Positions 37,114 to 46,446 of a stretch of 52,229 bases of DNA are shown here, piece after piece. The position numbers and the translations under genes are program-made. Every line of letters begins with the position of its first letter. The first letter of the stretch is position 1. Source of the stretch: Legionella fairfieldensis ATCC 49588 (GTDB lineage Bacteria; Pseudomonadota; Gammaproteobacteria; Legionellales; Legionellaceae); contig NZ_JHYC01000028.1 in NCBI RefSeq assembly GCF_000621525.1, positions 1 to 52,229 on the forward strand. Reading direction: 5' to 3'. The notes below the pieces were generated by a model. It was not told the origin of the DNA and ran no database searches. It saw only the letters and a program-made list of their open reading frames with translations.

Positions 37114-37963
37114 TTATTTTAACAACAACCAGCATTCTGTTATTAGTTCTGTTTCAGCAACTTCATGATCAAAATTGTAATAACAAAAAATGCAGGGCAA
37201 ATCCCCCAACTCTTCACCTGATGTTGGTAACCAATCACGATACAGTCCATATACAGTATCACCCATATTATTACGTGAACCTTTATGTACAGCTACTGCG
37301 TACCGACCTGCAGGTAATCGTTTTTCAATGATTTCTCCTTCAAGTTTCAATTGCTCTGGTACAGTGATGCCAAGATCAAAACGAAACTCTTCTGGCGGTG
37401 TCGTCTGAGGATCATCATATCCAAATCCAAAAGCCTCTCCCGCTTTAGGTTTGAGGCTAATAGTTTGAGCTTTAGCCCAGCTAATTAATTGATTAACGCT
37501 ATCTCCCACTTTTCGAGGATCTCCTCGGTGTTCTAATACCGCTAAACGTCTTGCCTGTATGTTTTTAATCGTTACATTCATGGTCATTTCACCTTGTTTA
37601 GGCAAACAATACGGCGGTTTCTCCCAGGCTTGCCCAGCTTGACTCAGCTCTAAACTCACTTGGGTTTAGGTTGCAAGCTTGTTTAAAGGCTCGCGTAAAT
37701 GATTCATGAGATTCGAACCCCGCATTGATTGCAATTTCAATAATGGATGTATCTTTATTAACAATTAATTGGTGAGCAGCTCTTTTAAGACGCAGCCAAC
37801 GAATATATTGTTGCAAAGATAAGCCAGTAAACGCTGTAAATAAGCGGTGAAAGTGATATTTTGAAAAGCACGCAATATCGCTCAGTTGGTTTAAAGTGAG
37901 TTTGTCGTCAAGATGCTTACCGATAAAATCGGTTACCTTTTTTAATTGACGTTCATAATTCAT
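37114..37963 (-). pseudogene. AraC-family regulator with GyrI-like C-terminal domain, split by a frameshift
   Basis: The first half, from the ATG at 37963 (MNYERQLKKV), is an AraC HTH pair ending at NPSEFRAESSW. A second frame then carries QAWEKPPYCLPKQGEMTMNV and a GyrI-like domain to 37114. Removing one G from GGG at 37633-37635 joins them as ...ESSW-QAWEKPPY..., giving 849 bp and 282 residues, the standard AraC-GyrI layout. Such regulators respond to drugs or oxidative stress. The downstream half has in-frame ATGs at the GEMTM stretch and could still be made alone. A sequencing indel is possible, but see the clustering of such breaks. Confidence 0.8.
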
Positions 37964-38074
37964 ACTTGTTCTCACTCAAAATTATCGCTTCATTTACAGA
38001 GTTAAGGTTACTCCGATCCTAAAGGGGTTGTTTGACCAATATTGCTAAATTAGCTGAAGAGATTCCTGATACTT

Positions 38075-39130
38075 TTAATTTATTAGGTTATTTTTAGCCA
38101 GCTGCAACACTCGATTAACAAAATCTAACTTCTCATCTGTATATTTTTCACGGTCATGTAAATGTTCTTGAGCGAGCTTAGCTTTTAATTGTTCATATTC
38201 TTTTGTCAGATCTGGATGTGAGCGCAAATAGTCTCTGAAAATCAGTTTATTACACCAGTGGTCGGAATTATGCTCAAAGATATGGACGTGGTGTGTACGC
38301 TGTTCCCCATAGGGAGGCATCCCTTTAACAAAAAACATCCTATTGGGATCAGGGTTATTAGCCCAGTATTCATAACCAAGCTTCTGTAGAAGGGGCACAG
38401 CAATAAGTTTCATGATTTCTAATGATTGAACAGCAATTTGAATATCAAGGATAGGTTTGGCAGATAAACCTGAAATGGCAGTACTGCCAATATGCTGAAT
38501 ATCAATGATTGTACTAACAGGAAGAATAGATTTTAGCTTATCTATTTCGTCCTGAGCTAACCTCGGCCATTCTGGATTGTACGGTACAAGATTAACGTGA
38601 TCTTTTTTTACAACCTCAGGAATATCACTTAAATAGTCTTCTACAGTAATTGCCCAATGTTCATGCCCACGCCACTCATCATTTATTTTTAAATAACGAG
38701 GGGAGAAGCCTTCATAACGAAAACCATTCTTTTTTACCAATTGAATCGAGCGAATATTTTCTGGCTGTATATTGGCCTCTAATCGATGTAACGCTAACTC
38801 TTCAAATACTTTTTTCATCACTAACTTAAGAGCAGCGCTCATGTACCCTTTACCGCTGTAATCATTGATTCCGTAAAACCCCAGGAAAGCATTTTGAAAT
38901 GCGCCTCGAACTATTTCACTGACATTGAAAACACCAGCAATAGCGCCTGATTCATTGCAAGCCAAATAACTTTTCTGGTTGGGTTGCTGGAAACGTTGCC
39001 AATACTCATCAAATTCTTGCGAAGTCAGTGGAGGTGTAACCCATGGATGGTGCAAAGATTGACTATTTAGCATTGCTTTCAAAAAAGCTTCTTTGTCTTC
39101 AAACGTTAGTTCGCGGAGAGTAATATTCAT
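38075..39130 (-). CDS. GNAT acetyltransferase-GrpB (UPF0157) fusion
   Basis: A 351-residue two-domain protein. Residues 1-165 are a RimJ/RimL-like GNAT domain (acetyl-CoA loop at GFYGINDYSGKGYMSAAL, then ANIQPENIRSIQLVKKNGF). Residues 175-345 are a GrpB/UPF0157 nucleotidyltransferase-fold domain (LVPYNPEWPRL, then IDIQHIGSTAISGLSAKPILDI with the GS and Asp residues). I chose the ATG at 39130; a TTG eight codons earlier would overlap the upstream stop. The likely roles are acetylation and nucleotidyl transfer to small molecules or proteins. It forms a three-gene run with an APH(6)-type kinase and a tandem GNAT. Confidence 0.82.
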   Translation of the reverse strand: MNITLRELTFEDKEAFLKAMLNSQSLHHPWVTPPLTSQEFDEYWQRFQQPNQKSYLACNESGAIAGVFNVSEIVRGAFQNAFLGFYGINDYSGKGYMSAALKLVMKKVFEELALHRLEANIQPENIRSIQLVKKNGFRYEGFSPRYLKINDEWRGHEHWAITVEDYLSDIPEVVKKDHVNLVPYNPEWPRLAQDEIDKLKSILPVSTIIDIQHIGSTAISGLSAKPILDIQIAVQSLEIMKLIAVPLLQKLGYEYWANNPDPNRMFFVKGMPPYGEQRTHHVHIFEHNSDHWCNKLIFRDYLRSHPDLTKEYEQLKAKLAQEHLHDREKYTDEKLDFVNRVLQLAKNNLIN

Positions 39131-39150
39131 AATAATTTTCGCATAATTGT

Positions 39151-40029
39151 TCAATCAATAAGCTCAGCCAACTTTATAGCCCAGCTCGGATCACCATTAT
39201 CCTCAATAAACCAAGCTGCCATTAAAATTAATCGCACAAACACCCAATCCTTAATTCGTTGCGCATCAAGCCCTGCTTTTTGTGCAAGCAGCTCTGCACG
39301 CTTCGCAAACGTTTCTTTTACATCGGCGATAGTGGCAAGCTCGCTAATATACATAAAATCAAAGGCTGCAATTTCAAATTCCGCTTCACCAATAACACCT
39401 TTAGGATCAATAGCTAACCACTCATTATCATGTTTTAAATTATTGTCATGATGTAAATCGCCATGTAGAAAAATAAGTGGCTTTGGTGAAGCAAGCATTT
39501 TATTTCTTAGCTCGATTGCTTTATTTAACAGGGTTGTAGGTATTTGTTTTAACGAAGGCTCGTCAAGTGCTTTTAGCCAATCAGCGATATGAGTAGAATT
39601 TGATTCTTCAAGCAACGACTGCTGATGGTGAAGTTTTTGCATGGTTTCGACATAACTGTTCATCACATAATCTGGATTGTCTCGATATAGTGATTTAAGT
39701 GTTATCCCAGGAATAGCTTGTTGCAATAATAACGCATTATATCCACTGTTATAATCAATGAGCTCAATAGAACCGTGGGAACCAAGATTAGTTAACGCTC
39801 GCTTTTCATTAATAATACTTTGCTCATCATAGCTAATTTTTAAGACAACAGACTCCTTCATGCTTAAAATTGCTTTGGCAACGTAATTAAAAGTCATATT
39901 AGAAACAGGAGTAACCTTACTTAAGCTCCAGTGATTTGTAAGCGCTGTAACAATAGCAGGCAAATTCTCAATCCAAGCTGTGCCCTTTGAACCATAAAGG
40001 TTTGTTATGTTTTGCCTGAGCGTTTTCAT
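39151..40029 (-). CDS. Streptomycin/hydroxyurea-type antibiotic kinase (APH(6)-like)
   Basis: A 292-residue kinase of the aminoglycoside/hydroxyurea phosphotransferase family. The Brenner-like catalytic motif FLHGDLHHDNNL is near residue 189, and the metal motif AIDPKGVIGE near 207; the N-lobe lysine is in VVLKISYDE near 62. All expected motifs are present and the length is normal, so it may be functional, but substrate is unknown. It is 27 bp downstream of the tandem GNAT gene and 20 bp upstream of the GNAT-GrpB start, all on one strand, which suggests an operon of small-molecule modifiers. Confidence 0.85.
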   Translation of the reverse strand: MKTLRQNITNLYGSKGTAWIENLPAIVTALTNHWSLSKVTPVSNMTFNYVAKAILSMKESVVLKISYDEQSIINEKRALTNLGSHGSIELIDYNSGYNALLLQQAIPGITLKSLYRDNPDYVMNSYVETMQKLHHQQSLLEESNSTHIADWLKALDEPSLKQIPTTLLNKAIELRNKMLASPKPLIFLHGDLHHDNNLKHDNEWLAIDPKGVIGEAEFEIAAFDFMYISELATIADVKETFAKRAELLAQKAGLDAQRIKDWVFVRLILMAAWFIEDNGDPSWAIKLAELID

Positions 40030-40056
40030 TTAAGTAAACCTTTTGCAAAGCAGAAA

Positions 40057-41091
40057 TTAAAGTGAGCTATTAAATCTAAAAATATTTTTCTTACTGTTAT
40101 TAAAATGAGCAATTTCACGAGTATATTCGGTAAATTGATTACTACTAAAATTTTTAATGGTTGATCGCCAGAAACGGTAAGCACCTTCGTTCCCTGGTAT
40201 AACCATGACTTCCCAACTACCCGCAAATTTTTTAAAACATTGTTCTGCAATATATCGACCAATGCCTTGATGTTTAAATTTTCGCGCAACAAAGAATTGC
40301 GCCATATTAAAATCAACGCTGAGTTCGCTTCCTTTTTTATCAACGATAGCAAAGCCCACCAGTTCATTCTCATAACGGACTATAAATGGAAAAGAGCTTT
40401 CATCTTCCCAATATTTTTTAAAATCAATGCATTCATACAAGCCATCTTCAGGAATTTCCCAACCCTCTTCATCCCCAAGATATTCGCTCATGTCATAAAC
40501 ATAAAATCTAGCCATGTTTTGTATAGCAGGGTGGTCTGCCAAAGTAGCAGGGATAAACTTGATTTTATTGTAATCCACTTGAGGTTTTTGGATATCATAT
40601 AAGGCTACTTCGTTATTCCAGTAATGCGCACGTCCTACATAATTCATATTTACTTTTTCTAGTACACGGCGGGAATGCTCATTATCAGGGTTAATGACGC
40701 CGACCAGTTTGCTAACAGTTAAGTGCTGAAATCCCCAATTAATAAGGGCTTTTGCAAGTTCAACGCCATAACCTTTACCCCAGACAGTTTTAATAAGCGC
40801 ATAGCCCACTTCAATTTCAGGCTGAGTATCGTCATAGGCAAGGTAAATTAATCCAGCGCGTCCAACAAAGAGGCCACTTTCTTTTTCAAATACACACCCA
40901 AGGCTAAACCCATGTTTCTCTTGATGAGCCATCGCTTTCTCTAAGCCGCTCATGACTTCAGTTTGCGTACGCACTCCCTGACCAATATATTTCATGACAT
41001 CAATATCAGTTTGCAAAGCGTATAAATTATCAAAATCCTCTACGTGAGGGGTCTTAATGATTAAATTTTTTGTTTCTAAAAATACACTCAT
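40057..41091 (-). CDS. Tandem GNAT acetyltransferase
   Basis: A 344-residue protein with two GNAT domains. Domain 1 (residues 1-170) is RimJ/RimL-like, with VGYALIKTVWGKGYGVELAKAL and NPDNEHSRRVLEKVNM. Domain 2 (about 178-320) starts at KFIPATLADHPAIQ and has the acetyl-CoA loop FFVARKFKHQGIGRYIAEQ. The two domains differ in sequence, so this is a fusion of unlike enzymes, not a duplication. Possible roles are drug, amino-acid or protein acetylation. It is the first gene of a three-gene set of fused modifying enzymes. Confidence 0.8.
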   Translation of the reverse strand: MSVFLETKNLIIKTPHVEDFDNLYALQTDIDVMKYIGQGVRTQTEVMSGLEKAMAHQEKHGFSLGCVFEKESGLFVGRAGLIYLAYDDTQPEIEVGYALIKTVWGKGYGVELAKALINWGFQHLTVSKLVGVINPDNEHSRRVLEKVNMNYVGRAHYWNNEVALYDIQKPQVDYNKIKFIPATLADHPAIQNMARFYVYDMSEYLGDEEGWEIPEDGLYECIDFKKYWEDESSFPFIVRYENELVGFAIVDKKGSELSVDFNMAQFFVARKFKHQGIGRYIAEQCFKKFAGSWEVMVIPGNEGAYRFWRSTIKNFSSNQFTEYTREIAHFNNSKKNIFRFNSSL

Positions 41092-41669
41092 GGTGTTGAC
41101 TCATTATTCATAATACACTCTTCTGTAATGGGAAGAATTTGATAATTTGACACGTCAGTCACTAATCAATTTTGAAAAGATGATTATAACGAAGAAAATG
41201 AAGATTAACGCGGAAACGATACATAACACCTATATAAACATGATAAGCAAACAGTAGCTCTTCTAGATATCAAAATTAAATCCTTTGTTCATGATGTTGA
41301 ATTAAGGCAGTAATTTTTACTTTATGTTTTTGTTTCGCATGCCAAAAATCCCAATCTCTTTGTAGATTAAGCCAAAATTCAGGTTCCATTTCTGAGACCG
41401 GTCAGAGAGATTTTATGACACTATATAAAATGAATCTTGAGTTATTACAAAACCCCCTTTAGTAACCTATTTTAAATTTCAGATCTTCAATTTTATCGTT
41501 TATCCAACCATCGCAAAAATTTTACGCAAAATTGTAGGATAATCATCTCTCTATTTTTGTTAATAATTATGAGGACCGTTTCGCATTATTTACAGTGGGG
41601 AGTCGTGTGGAATAACCACCGAAGTGTTAATTCTGCATTAAACCTTCCAAAAATGTAGTTTTGGCTGGT
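41092..41669. other. Intergenic interval holding only a gene fragment
   Basis: This 578-bp stretch has no intact gene. A minus-strand antitoxin fragment lies at 41276-41398 (separate entry). The rest is AT-rich, and I see nothing else that I can support in it. Confidence 0.5.
41276..41398 (-). pseudogene. C-terminal fragment of a HigA-like antitoxin
   Basis: The minus-strand frame ending at the TAA at 41276 reads VSEMEPEFWLNLQRDW, then FWHAKQKHKVKI and HHEQRI. The EFWLNLQ pattern closes the helix-turn-helix region of HigA/VapI-type antitoxins. The frame is stopped just upstream by TGA, and no HTH core remains. A toxin gene is not visible next to it. Confidence 0.55.
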
Positions 41670-43169
41670 TTAGGAGGGTGCCACAGTGCCGCTCAATGTT
41701 GCATCAGCTAAAACTTCAGGTTGTAAAGCTATAACAGTTTTAGCTTTATTGAAAAAAGTGGGTAGTGGCGTTGAGAAGAATGAAGTGACAGGTTGGATTT
41801 CATTAATAGAAACTTGAGAATCAATATTTTTTGCTGCGTAACTATTCTCCAGCTTATCAATTTTTTTATACAAAAAATGATTTTTGATTTTAGCAATCCC
41901 GCATTTTACGGCGTAATCCAGGGTAAAGCCTAAGCCTATCAGAGCAATGATAAAACCCATAGTTGGTAGAAACATTAAGGAGGCATAGGGGAACACAATA
42001 GCAATAGGTAGAAGCAACGCCCCAATGCCTCCGAATACTAAACCCACTTTTAGTAAATCTTTGAGCGCTGAATAGTTTTTAGCAATACGTGCTTCATTTA
42101 CACGAATGTGTAGCTTTATATTCTCCACATGCAAAAATAGTGCTGGGTTACCTGTAGCTAATTTTGGCAATAAAGGTTCAAAATCTTTAATTTCAGTAGG
42201 CAAAAATAGACCGGACTGAATTAACATTTGCGCTAAACCATACCTTTCAAGTCTTAAAGTATGAGTAATTAAATTGTGGTAATGGGGATTAGAAGACCCT
42301 ATAATGGAAGCTAAATAAGACTTTAAAATCTCTGGTTCAAAAAGTTTAACAAAATATTCATTTTTATACCTTAAAGCTGTTGAAAGGAGACTCGAAACAA
42401 ACTCTTTTGGGATAGGGTCTTTATTCCAGTCTATCAAATTACACAAACTCACTAACACATTTAAACTGTTTTTTTCTATCGCTGCTGCTAATATCGACTT
42501 TAATAATTTAAATTCATCTTGATTTTTTAAATTGATCAAACCATACAAATAAATTACGACATTTAATTGATTATATTCTGCAGCAGCAATGAGGGCTTGT
42601 TCTAGTGACTTATATTCAGGGTTTATTTTGCTCACAATATATTTTACTGCTTCTAGATTTCCATAGCCGATAGCCCAATGCAAAACCCTGGCAGGGTCTA
42701 AAAAAGGCTTGAGCGGTCGTTGACAATAAATTTTCCACTGTAGATCATTCATTCTTAATGTGTGTTTTATTTTCACATTATTGTAAAGTGCCTCAAGAAT
42801 TTTCTGTTTATTATTTACAGCCATCCATTGTGCCAAAGTTAAACCTTGGTTGTCTCTTATTAGGTAATTGTTTCTGGTTAATTTATCTGCCAAAAGGAAA
42901 TTATTCTCCTTAACCTCTGAAAACAAAAGCCGTTCCTTTTTAGTGAGTTGCTCATAATTTTTTTGATAAATATTCCAAAATAACTTCCGTGGTGAATGAA
43001 TTTCTGCAAAGGGAGGAGGGGAAATGTATGGAAAATGCTGAAGAATTTTGAAATACCAAAATATTGGGCTTTGATTGAAAATTGCCGCTTCACCAAGAGA
43101 TAAATACTGAGAAATTTTTTCCTCTATGATTGCAGGAAATTTATTGGAAGACACAATGTAAAACGGCAT
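41670..43169 (-). CDS. Ankyrin-repeat protein with membrane hairpin; possible F-box N-terminus (effector-like)
   Basis: A 499-residue protein. Residues 10-40 (FPAIIEEKISQYLSLGEAAI) resemble a degenerate F-box: Pro, then hydrophobic-Ser-Tyr-Leu-Ser. Ankyrin-like repeats occupy about 105-300; signs are GLTLAQWMAVNNKQKILEAL, HWAIGYGNLEAVKYIV and AAAEYNQLNVVIYL. Two long hydrophobic segments near 372-410 would form a membrane hairpin, followed by a short basic patch and a polar tail. No signal peptide is present. Ankyrin proteins with F-box or membrane segments are typical Dot/Icm substrates, so a role inside a eukaryotic host is a fair guess. The F-box call is weak. Confidence 0.7.
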   Translation of the reverse strand: MPFYIVSSNKFPAIIEEKISQYLSLGEAAIFNQSPIFWYFKILQHFPYISPPPFAEIHSPRKLFWNIYQKNYEQLTKKERLLFSEVKENNFLLADKLTRNNYLIRDNQGLTLAQWMAVNNKQKILEALYNNVKIKHTLRMNDLQWKIYCQRPLKPFLDPARVLHWAIGYGNLEAVKYIVSKINPEYKSLEQALIAAAEYNQLNVVIYLYGLINLKNQDEFKLLKSILAAAIEKNSLNVLVSLCNLIDWNKDPIPKEFVSSLLSTALRYKNEYFVKLFEPEILKSYLASIIGSSNPHYHNLITHTLRLERYGLAQMLIQSGLFLPTEIKDFEPLLPKLATGNPALFLHVENIKLHIRVNEARIAKNYSALKDLLKVGLVFGGIGALLLPIAIVFPYASLMFLPTMGFIIALIGLGFTLDYAVKCGIAKIKNHFLYKKIDKLENSYAAKNIDSQVSINEIQPVTSFFSTPLPTFFNKAKTVIALQPEVLADATLSGTVAPS

Positions 43170-43427
43170 AAATTATACCTTTGTGGGCAAATAATATACA
43201 TAACTATACTTTTTTTATACTTTAAATGCAAATAAACAGCCCAATTAAATGAAAAGTTCAAGCTCTCTGTTATGAGCTCTATAATTGAGCTTGCGCGAGG
43301 AATTGATAATAACGGCTAAACCAAATTTTGATATCATTTGCAGAGTAGACTATTGCTTAAATGTATTTAGCTACTCTGATGTTAATTAATATTTAAAGCC
43401 AGTGGATATTTCAACATCAGGAGCGCT

Positions 43428-43619
43428 TTATCTTTTCTTAAATAAAATCGTTAGCAAGTGACGATACATTAAGTAAGAGCCGATTATAAAAAAATATATA
43501 CCCGCTATCCATAGCCCGATTAAAGGGTCTAGTATGCCTCCGAAAAAAACCAACATTGCTATGCAAGCCTGAATAAATAAAGATAATAAAAACGCCTTTA
43601 TTCGATTACCTGTTTTCAC
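43428..43619 (-). CDS. Small two-helix membrane protein
   Basis: A possible 63-residue protein starting at GTG. It has two hydrophobic segments (IKAFLLSLFIQACIAMLVFF and WIAGIYFFIIGSYL) and a basic C-terminus (LFKKR). No family is recognisable and the ribosome site is poor. It may be real or a chance ORF. Confidence 0.35.
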   Translation of the reverse strand: MKTGNRIKAFLLSLFIQACIAMLVFFGGILDPLIGLWIAGIYFFIIGSYLMYRHLLTILFKKR

Positions 43620-43675
43620 CCTAACCCCAGTTTATGTATTTTGAATAGCCTAATAAAGCAACGCCGAACAACCAG

Positions 43676-44055
43676 CTAACGAACGCGCCTGCCGCGCCAT
43701 GGCTTCATGACTTCAACCTCTATTCCATCGGGATCAGTCACACTAAATGAATACGTACCAATACCAAATGTTTTAGGTGGTTGTGCTATATTGAATCCAT
43801 GTTTTTGCAGATTATGAAATAATTGCTCTACCGCTTGGATTGAGTCCAATGCAAATCCAATATGTTCTAAGCGTTGAGTTGCTGCAAATGTGGCATGAAC
43901 TTTATGCAATGAAATATTGTCACCGTTTCCCGTTAGATAAACATAGTCGTTTTAAGTTCCGTGCGTAACCCAAGCGAATTATAAAATTGTTAGCACTCAT
44001 CAAGCTTATAAACGGCCAATGCCACATGTCGTAAACACTCATTTTTAGGTAGCAT
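43676..44055 (-). pseudogene. VOC-superfamily (glyoxalase/bleomycin-resistance fold) gene, broken
   Basis: The start at 44055 (MLPKNECLRHVALAVYKLDE) holds the first metal His. A TAA follows at codon 22, then the frame continues as QFYNSLGLRTELKT. A missing base near 43945-43955 shifts it to DYVYLTGNGDNI and on through LEHIGFALDSIQ, FSVTDPDGIEVEVM. With the base added the length is 381 bp, 126 codons, the normal VOC size. The C-terminal 77 residues could still be translated but lack half of the fold. Confidence 0.78.
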
Positions 44056-44066
44056 TTCTTAACCCC

Positions 44067-44426
44067 TTATTTCACTGGCGTACCTTGATGAAAAACCATT
44101 CGCCATTTACCGTCTGTTAATCGCCAAATTGAAGACCGCATCGCTTGTTTACTTTCGGCAAGAGGCGTGCTTTTGATGCTGCTCATATAAGTCAATAAAA
44201 TAATGTTCTCAGCTAAGGGGCGTGCTTTAAACGAAGTTCCAATACGCTCGGATTGGTCATCGCTTCCAAACCACCGTATTACTTCGGTTTTATCGTAAAT
44301 AACAGAGCTGCTTCCAATTTCGATAAATTCATTGTCGATAAGTTCAGCCAGCACATCTAGCGCATCGATTTTATCAAGCAATTGTATTTCTTGTTTAATA
44401 ATCTGATTAATAACCGTATCTAACAT
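44067..44426 (-). CDS. NTF2-fold/DUF4440-like protein
   Basis: A 119-residue protein with an N-terminal helix (NQIIKQEIQLLDK), then FIEIGSSSVIYDKTEVIRWF and a C-terminal strand pair ending WRLTDGKWRMVFHQGTP. This is the pattern of the small SnoaL/NTF2-like DUF4440 family, whose members bind small ligands. No catalytic role can be read. It lies directly upstream of the VOC remnant on the same strand. Confidence 0.75.
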   Translation of the reverse strand: MLDTVINQIIKQEIQLLDKIDALDVLAELIDNEFIEIGSSSVIYDKTEVIRWFGSDDQSERIGTSFKARPLAENIILLTYMSSIKSTPLAESKQAMRSSIWRLTDGKWRMVFHQGTPVK

Positions 44427-44490
44427 TATTATTTACTCATGGGTGCATCGTATTGTTATTTGATATTAACACACTGAACTTATCTGAAAA

Positions 44491-44707
44491 GTGACGAAAG
44501 TGATAAGGGTGATGATTGTAAAAACTTATTTTTTATTTATGTTAAGTTTTAAGTTATAAATAACTCTAGTAGTATTGTTTTTACTCTATGAATTTTCACC
44601 CCTAAAAGTTTGAAATTAGAGATCTAATTTTGTTCTTTTGCTAGCAACCGAGAAAAGTGGGAACTGTAAAATTTGATTAAGGCTGACGAAAATAAAGCCT
44701 AGCAGAG
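44491..44707. repeat. ~220-bp dispersed repeat, copy B
   Basis: This is a direct copy of the repeat at 34280-34500, with the same ordered blocks and scattered indels. It begins at GTGACGAAAGTGATAAG and ends at GCCTAGCAGAG. No ORF spans it. It is followed 79 bp later by a degenerate tRNA-like sequence. Confidence 0.8.
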
Positions 44708-44785
44708 ACCTAAAAGGAACGTTTAGAGGAACGTTTTTGAAAATTTGACAATTTCGAGCTAGATTGCCAAAACACTTGCTGGGCT

Positions 44786-44869
44786 TGGCTCTCCTGGACG
44801 GGCTCGAACCGCCGATCTAATGATTAACAGTCGCCGTCTTAGCCGTCAACCGCAGTACGCTACAACAAA
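44786..44869 (-). tRNA. Degenerate tRNA-Asn(GTT)-like sequence, probably a pseudo-tRNA
   Basis: The minus strand gives a good 3' half: anticodon loop CTGTTAA, T arm GGCGG-TTCGAGC-CCGTC, acceptor 3' strand CAGGAGA, discriminator G and encoded CCA (ending at 44786). The 5' half is worn. The acceptor 5' strand TTTGTTG pairs with only six of seven bases, mostly through G-U. The D arm is too long at about 25 nt, and the anticodon stem has a C-A mismatch. It may be the scar of element integration at a tRNA. Confidence 0.5.
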
Positions 44870-45091
44870 TAACAATAATAAAATCAAATACCTATGAGCA
44901 AGCCTATTACTGCCAGTTGTTATCATTTATTGCCATTATTTGTGGCGTAGTGTCCCATGAGTCCCAAAAAATCAACCGGAATATTTACTAGCCAGTCTGT
45001 AATTTGAGATGATTGCCGTGCTTTTAAAAGATCATGGATGGAATAGTTTGCAAGGATTGGCTTAAAAGGAAAATTAGGAGTGAGTTTTACA

Positions 45092-45129
45092 ATGAAGTAT
45101 CTAGGAAAATTAACAAGTGCTACCTTAAT
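45092..45129 (+). pseudogene. 5' end of a secreted-protein gene cut off by an inversion
   Basis: The ATG at 45092 has AGGAG eleven bases upstream and begins MKYLGKLTSATL, then stops matching at the inversion breakpoint 45129/45130. Joined to the minus-strand sequence from 48008 downward it reads SATLILAISAYA-GWNG, a complete signal peptide with an Ala-Tyr-Ala cleavage site. The remainder of the gene is at 47619-48008. Confidence 0.75.
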
Positions 45130-45654
45130 GGCGATCAATTGATAAAACGTTCAAAAGAAGATTTTGTAGAACATTACAAGACCAAATATGGCTTACCCTT
45201 GCCTATATGGGTTGCTATTGAATTATGGGACTTTGGTCTTCTTTCAGTATCTTATAAAGGCATGGCTGTAAAAGATAAAGCAATCATTGCTAACAAATAC
45301 AATATTCCAGATTGGCAGATTATGGAAAGCTGGCTGCGTTCCTTAAACTACGTTCGTAATGTGGTAGCGCACCATAGTCGTTTATGGAATAGAAATTTAA
45401 TTGATCAACCCAAGCTCGCAAAACTGGGAGCAATACCTTCTTTTGATTCATTCATTGGTAATACTCAAATAACATCCAGAGTCTATGTGGTTTTATGTAT
45501 TTTGGCACATTACATGAAGATAATTTGTCCGCGATCCACGTGGCCAATACGCGTAATGGAATTAATACGCTCTTTCCCAGACTCTAATCATGTAAACATT
45601 CAAGATATGGGGTTTCCTGCTGAATGGGAACAACAGGAATTCTGGAAGAATTGA
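45130..45654 (+). pseudogene. Abi-family HEPN protein, C-terminal half (separated by the inversion)
   Basis: The frame from 45130 encodes GDQLIKRSKEDFVEHYKTKYG, PIWVAIELWDFGLLS, and the HEPN catalytic motif YVRNVVAHHSRLWNR (R-x4-H), ending at 45654. This is the C-terminal half of Abi_2 (AbiD/AbiF) proteins, predicted RNases of abortive infection. The codons between 45034 and 45129 are open but foreign to the family. The N-terminal half is on the minus strand at 48009-48474. Joined, and with two missing bases restored, the protein is about 330 residues, the usual size. Confidence 0.85.
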
Positions 45655-46445
45655 GAGGAGTACTTATCATTAGGAATAAGTTGAAAATCTTAAATTTTAT
45701 TAAAAAGAATGGACGAGAAGTTATCAGTTATATTTTCTGGGGCTTGCTCCTGGCGTGTATTTTACCTATGTGGACAAATTATATTTTAAAAAAATACGAA
45801 AATCGTGCCGCATTTAATCGTTTCTTATTTCAACAAGAACTAAAACCATATAGAAATAAACAAATAGAATGCAATCACAAAAATTTAGAACTCTTCAAAA
45901 AACAAGCAGAAGAAATAGAATATTGGCTTTTGGTAAAAAAAATAGCTGAAAAACGTATTAAAACAGGCAAAGAATATCTTCTTCCAAAAGATGAGCATGA
46001 GTTAATGTTCTCCTTTATTAAAGAAGCCAATAAGGTTAATAGAGAAATCAGTACTCTTAGCAAACAAGTTAATTATTGTCATGATGAATCCTTTCACTAC
46101 TCTGATGAAATCGCTATGATGCTTAATGTTACGTCCGAGTACCAAAAAATCTCTCACAATTATGAAGAAAAGATAAAAAAAATATCGCAACAACAAGAAA
46201 TCAAACTTAAATTCTATTTATCCAAAATTAATATGCCATTTTTAAATAATATCCAAGACTTAGATTTATGGAATAATCTTTTAATTCACCCTGAAGAAAC
46301 ATCTATAAGTACGAGCAAAATGCTATTTTTTAATGTTGAGATGCGTCAAATTACATTCGATTTTGCTAGAAAATTTATGGGGCGCGCACTCTATTTCATG
46401 CAGAAACTAATAAATTATTTTGGAATGCTTATCAATACCAATTAA
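45624..46445 (+). CDS. Membrane-anchored coiled-coil protein downstream of abi
   Basis: Up to 273 residues, overlapping the end of abi. The start is unclear. A good ribosome site GAGAGGAG (45653-45660) lies inside the longer reading and would fit an ATT at 45669 or, more distantly, a TTG at 45681. One membrane segment (EVISYIFWGLLLACILPMW) is near the N-terminus. The remaining ~200 residues are charged, mostly helical and coiled-coil, with several Cys, facing one side of the inner membrane. I recognise no family. The overlap and shared transcription suggest a partner of the Abi protein, moved together with its C-terminal half by the inversion. Confidence 0.6.
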   Translation: MGTTGILEELRGVLIIRNKLKILNFIKKNGREVISYIFWGLLLACILPMWTNYILKKYENRAAFNRFLFQQELKPYRNKQIECNHKNLELFKKQAEEIEYWLLVKKIAEKRIKTGKEYLLPKDEHELMFSFIKEANKVNREISTLSKQVNYCHDESFHYSDEIAMMLNVTSEYQKISHNYEEKIKKISQQQEIKLKFYLSKINMPFLNNIQDLDLWNNLLIHPEETSISTSKMLFFNVEMRQITFDFARKFMGRALYFMQKLINYFGMLINTN

Positions 46446-46446
46446 G

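Noticed and set aside
44923-45138. 71-residue minus-strand ORF, considered as an integrase remnant next to the tRNA-like sequence
   Set aside because: It has no convincing recombinase signature (no H-x-x-R or tyrosine), and its upper part overlaps the secreted-gene start on the other strand.
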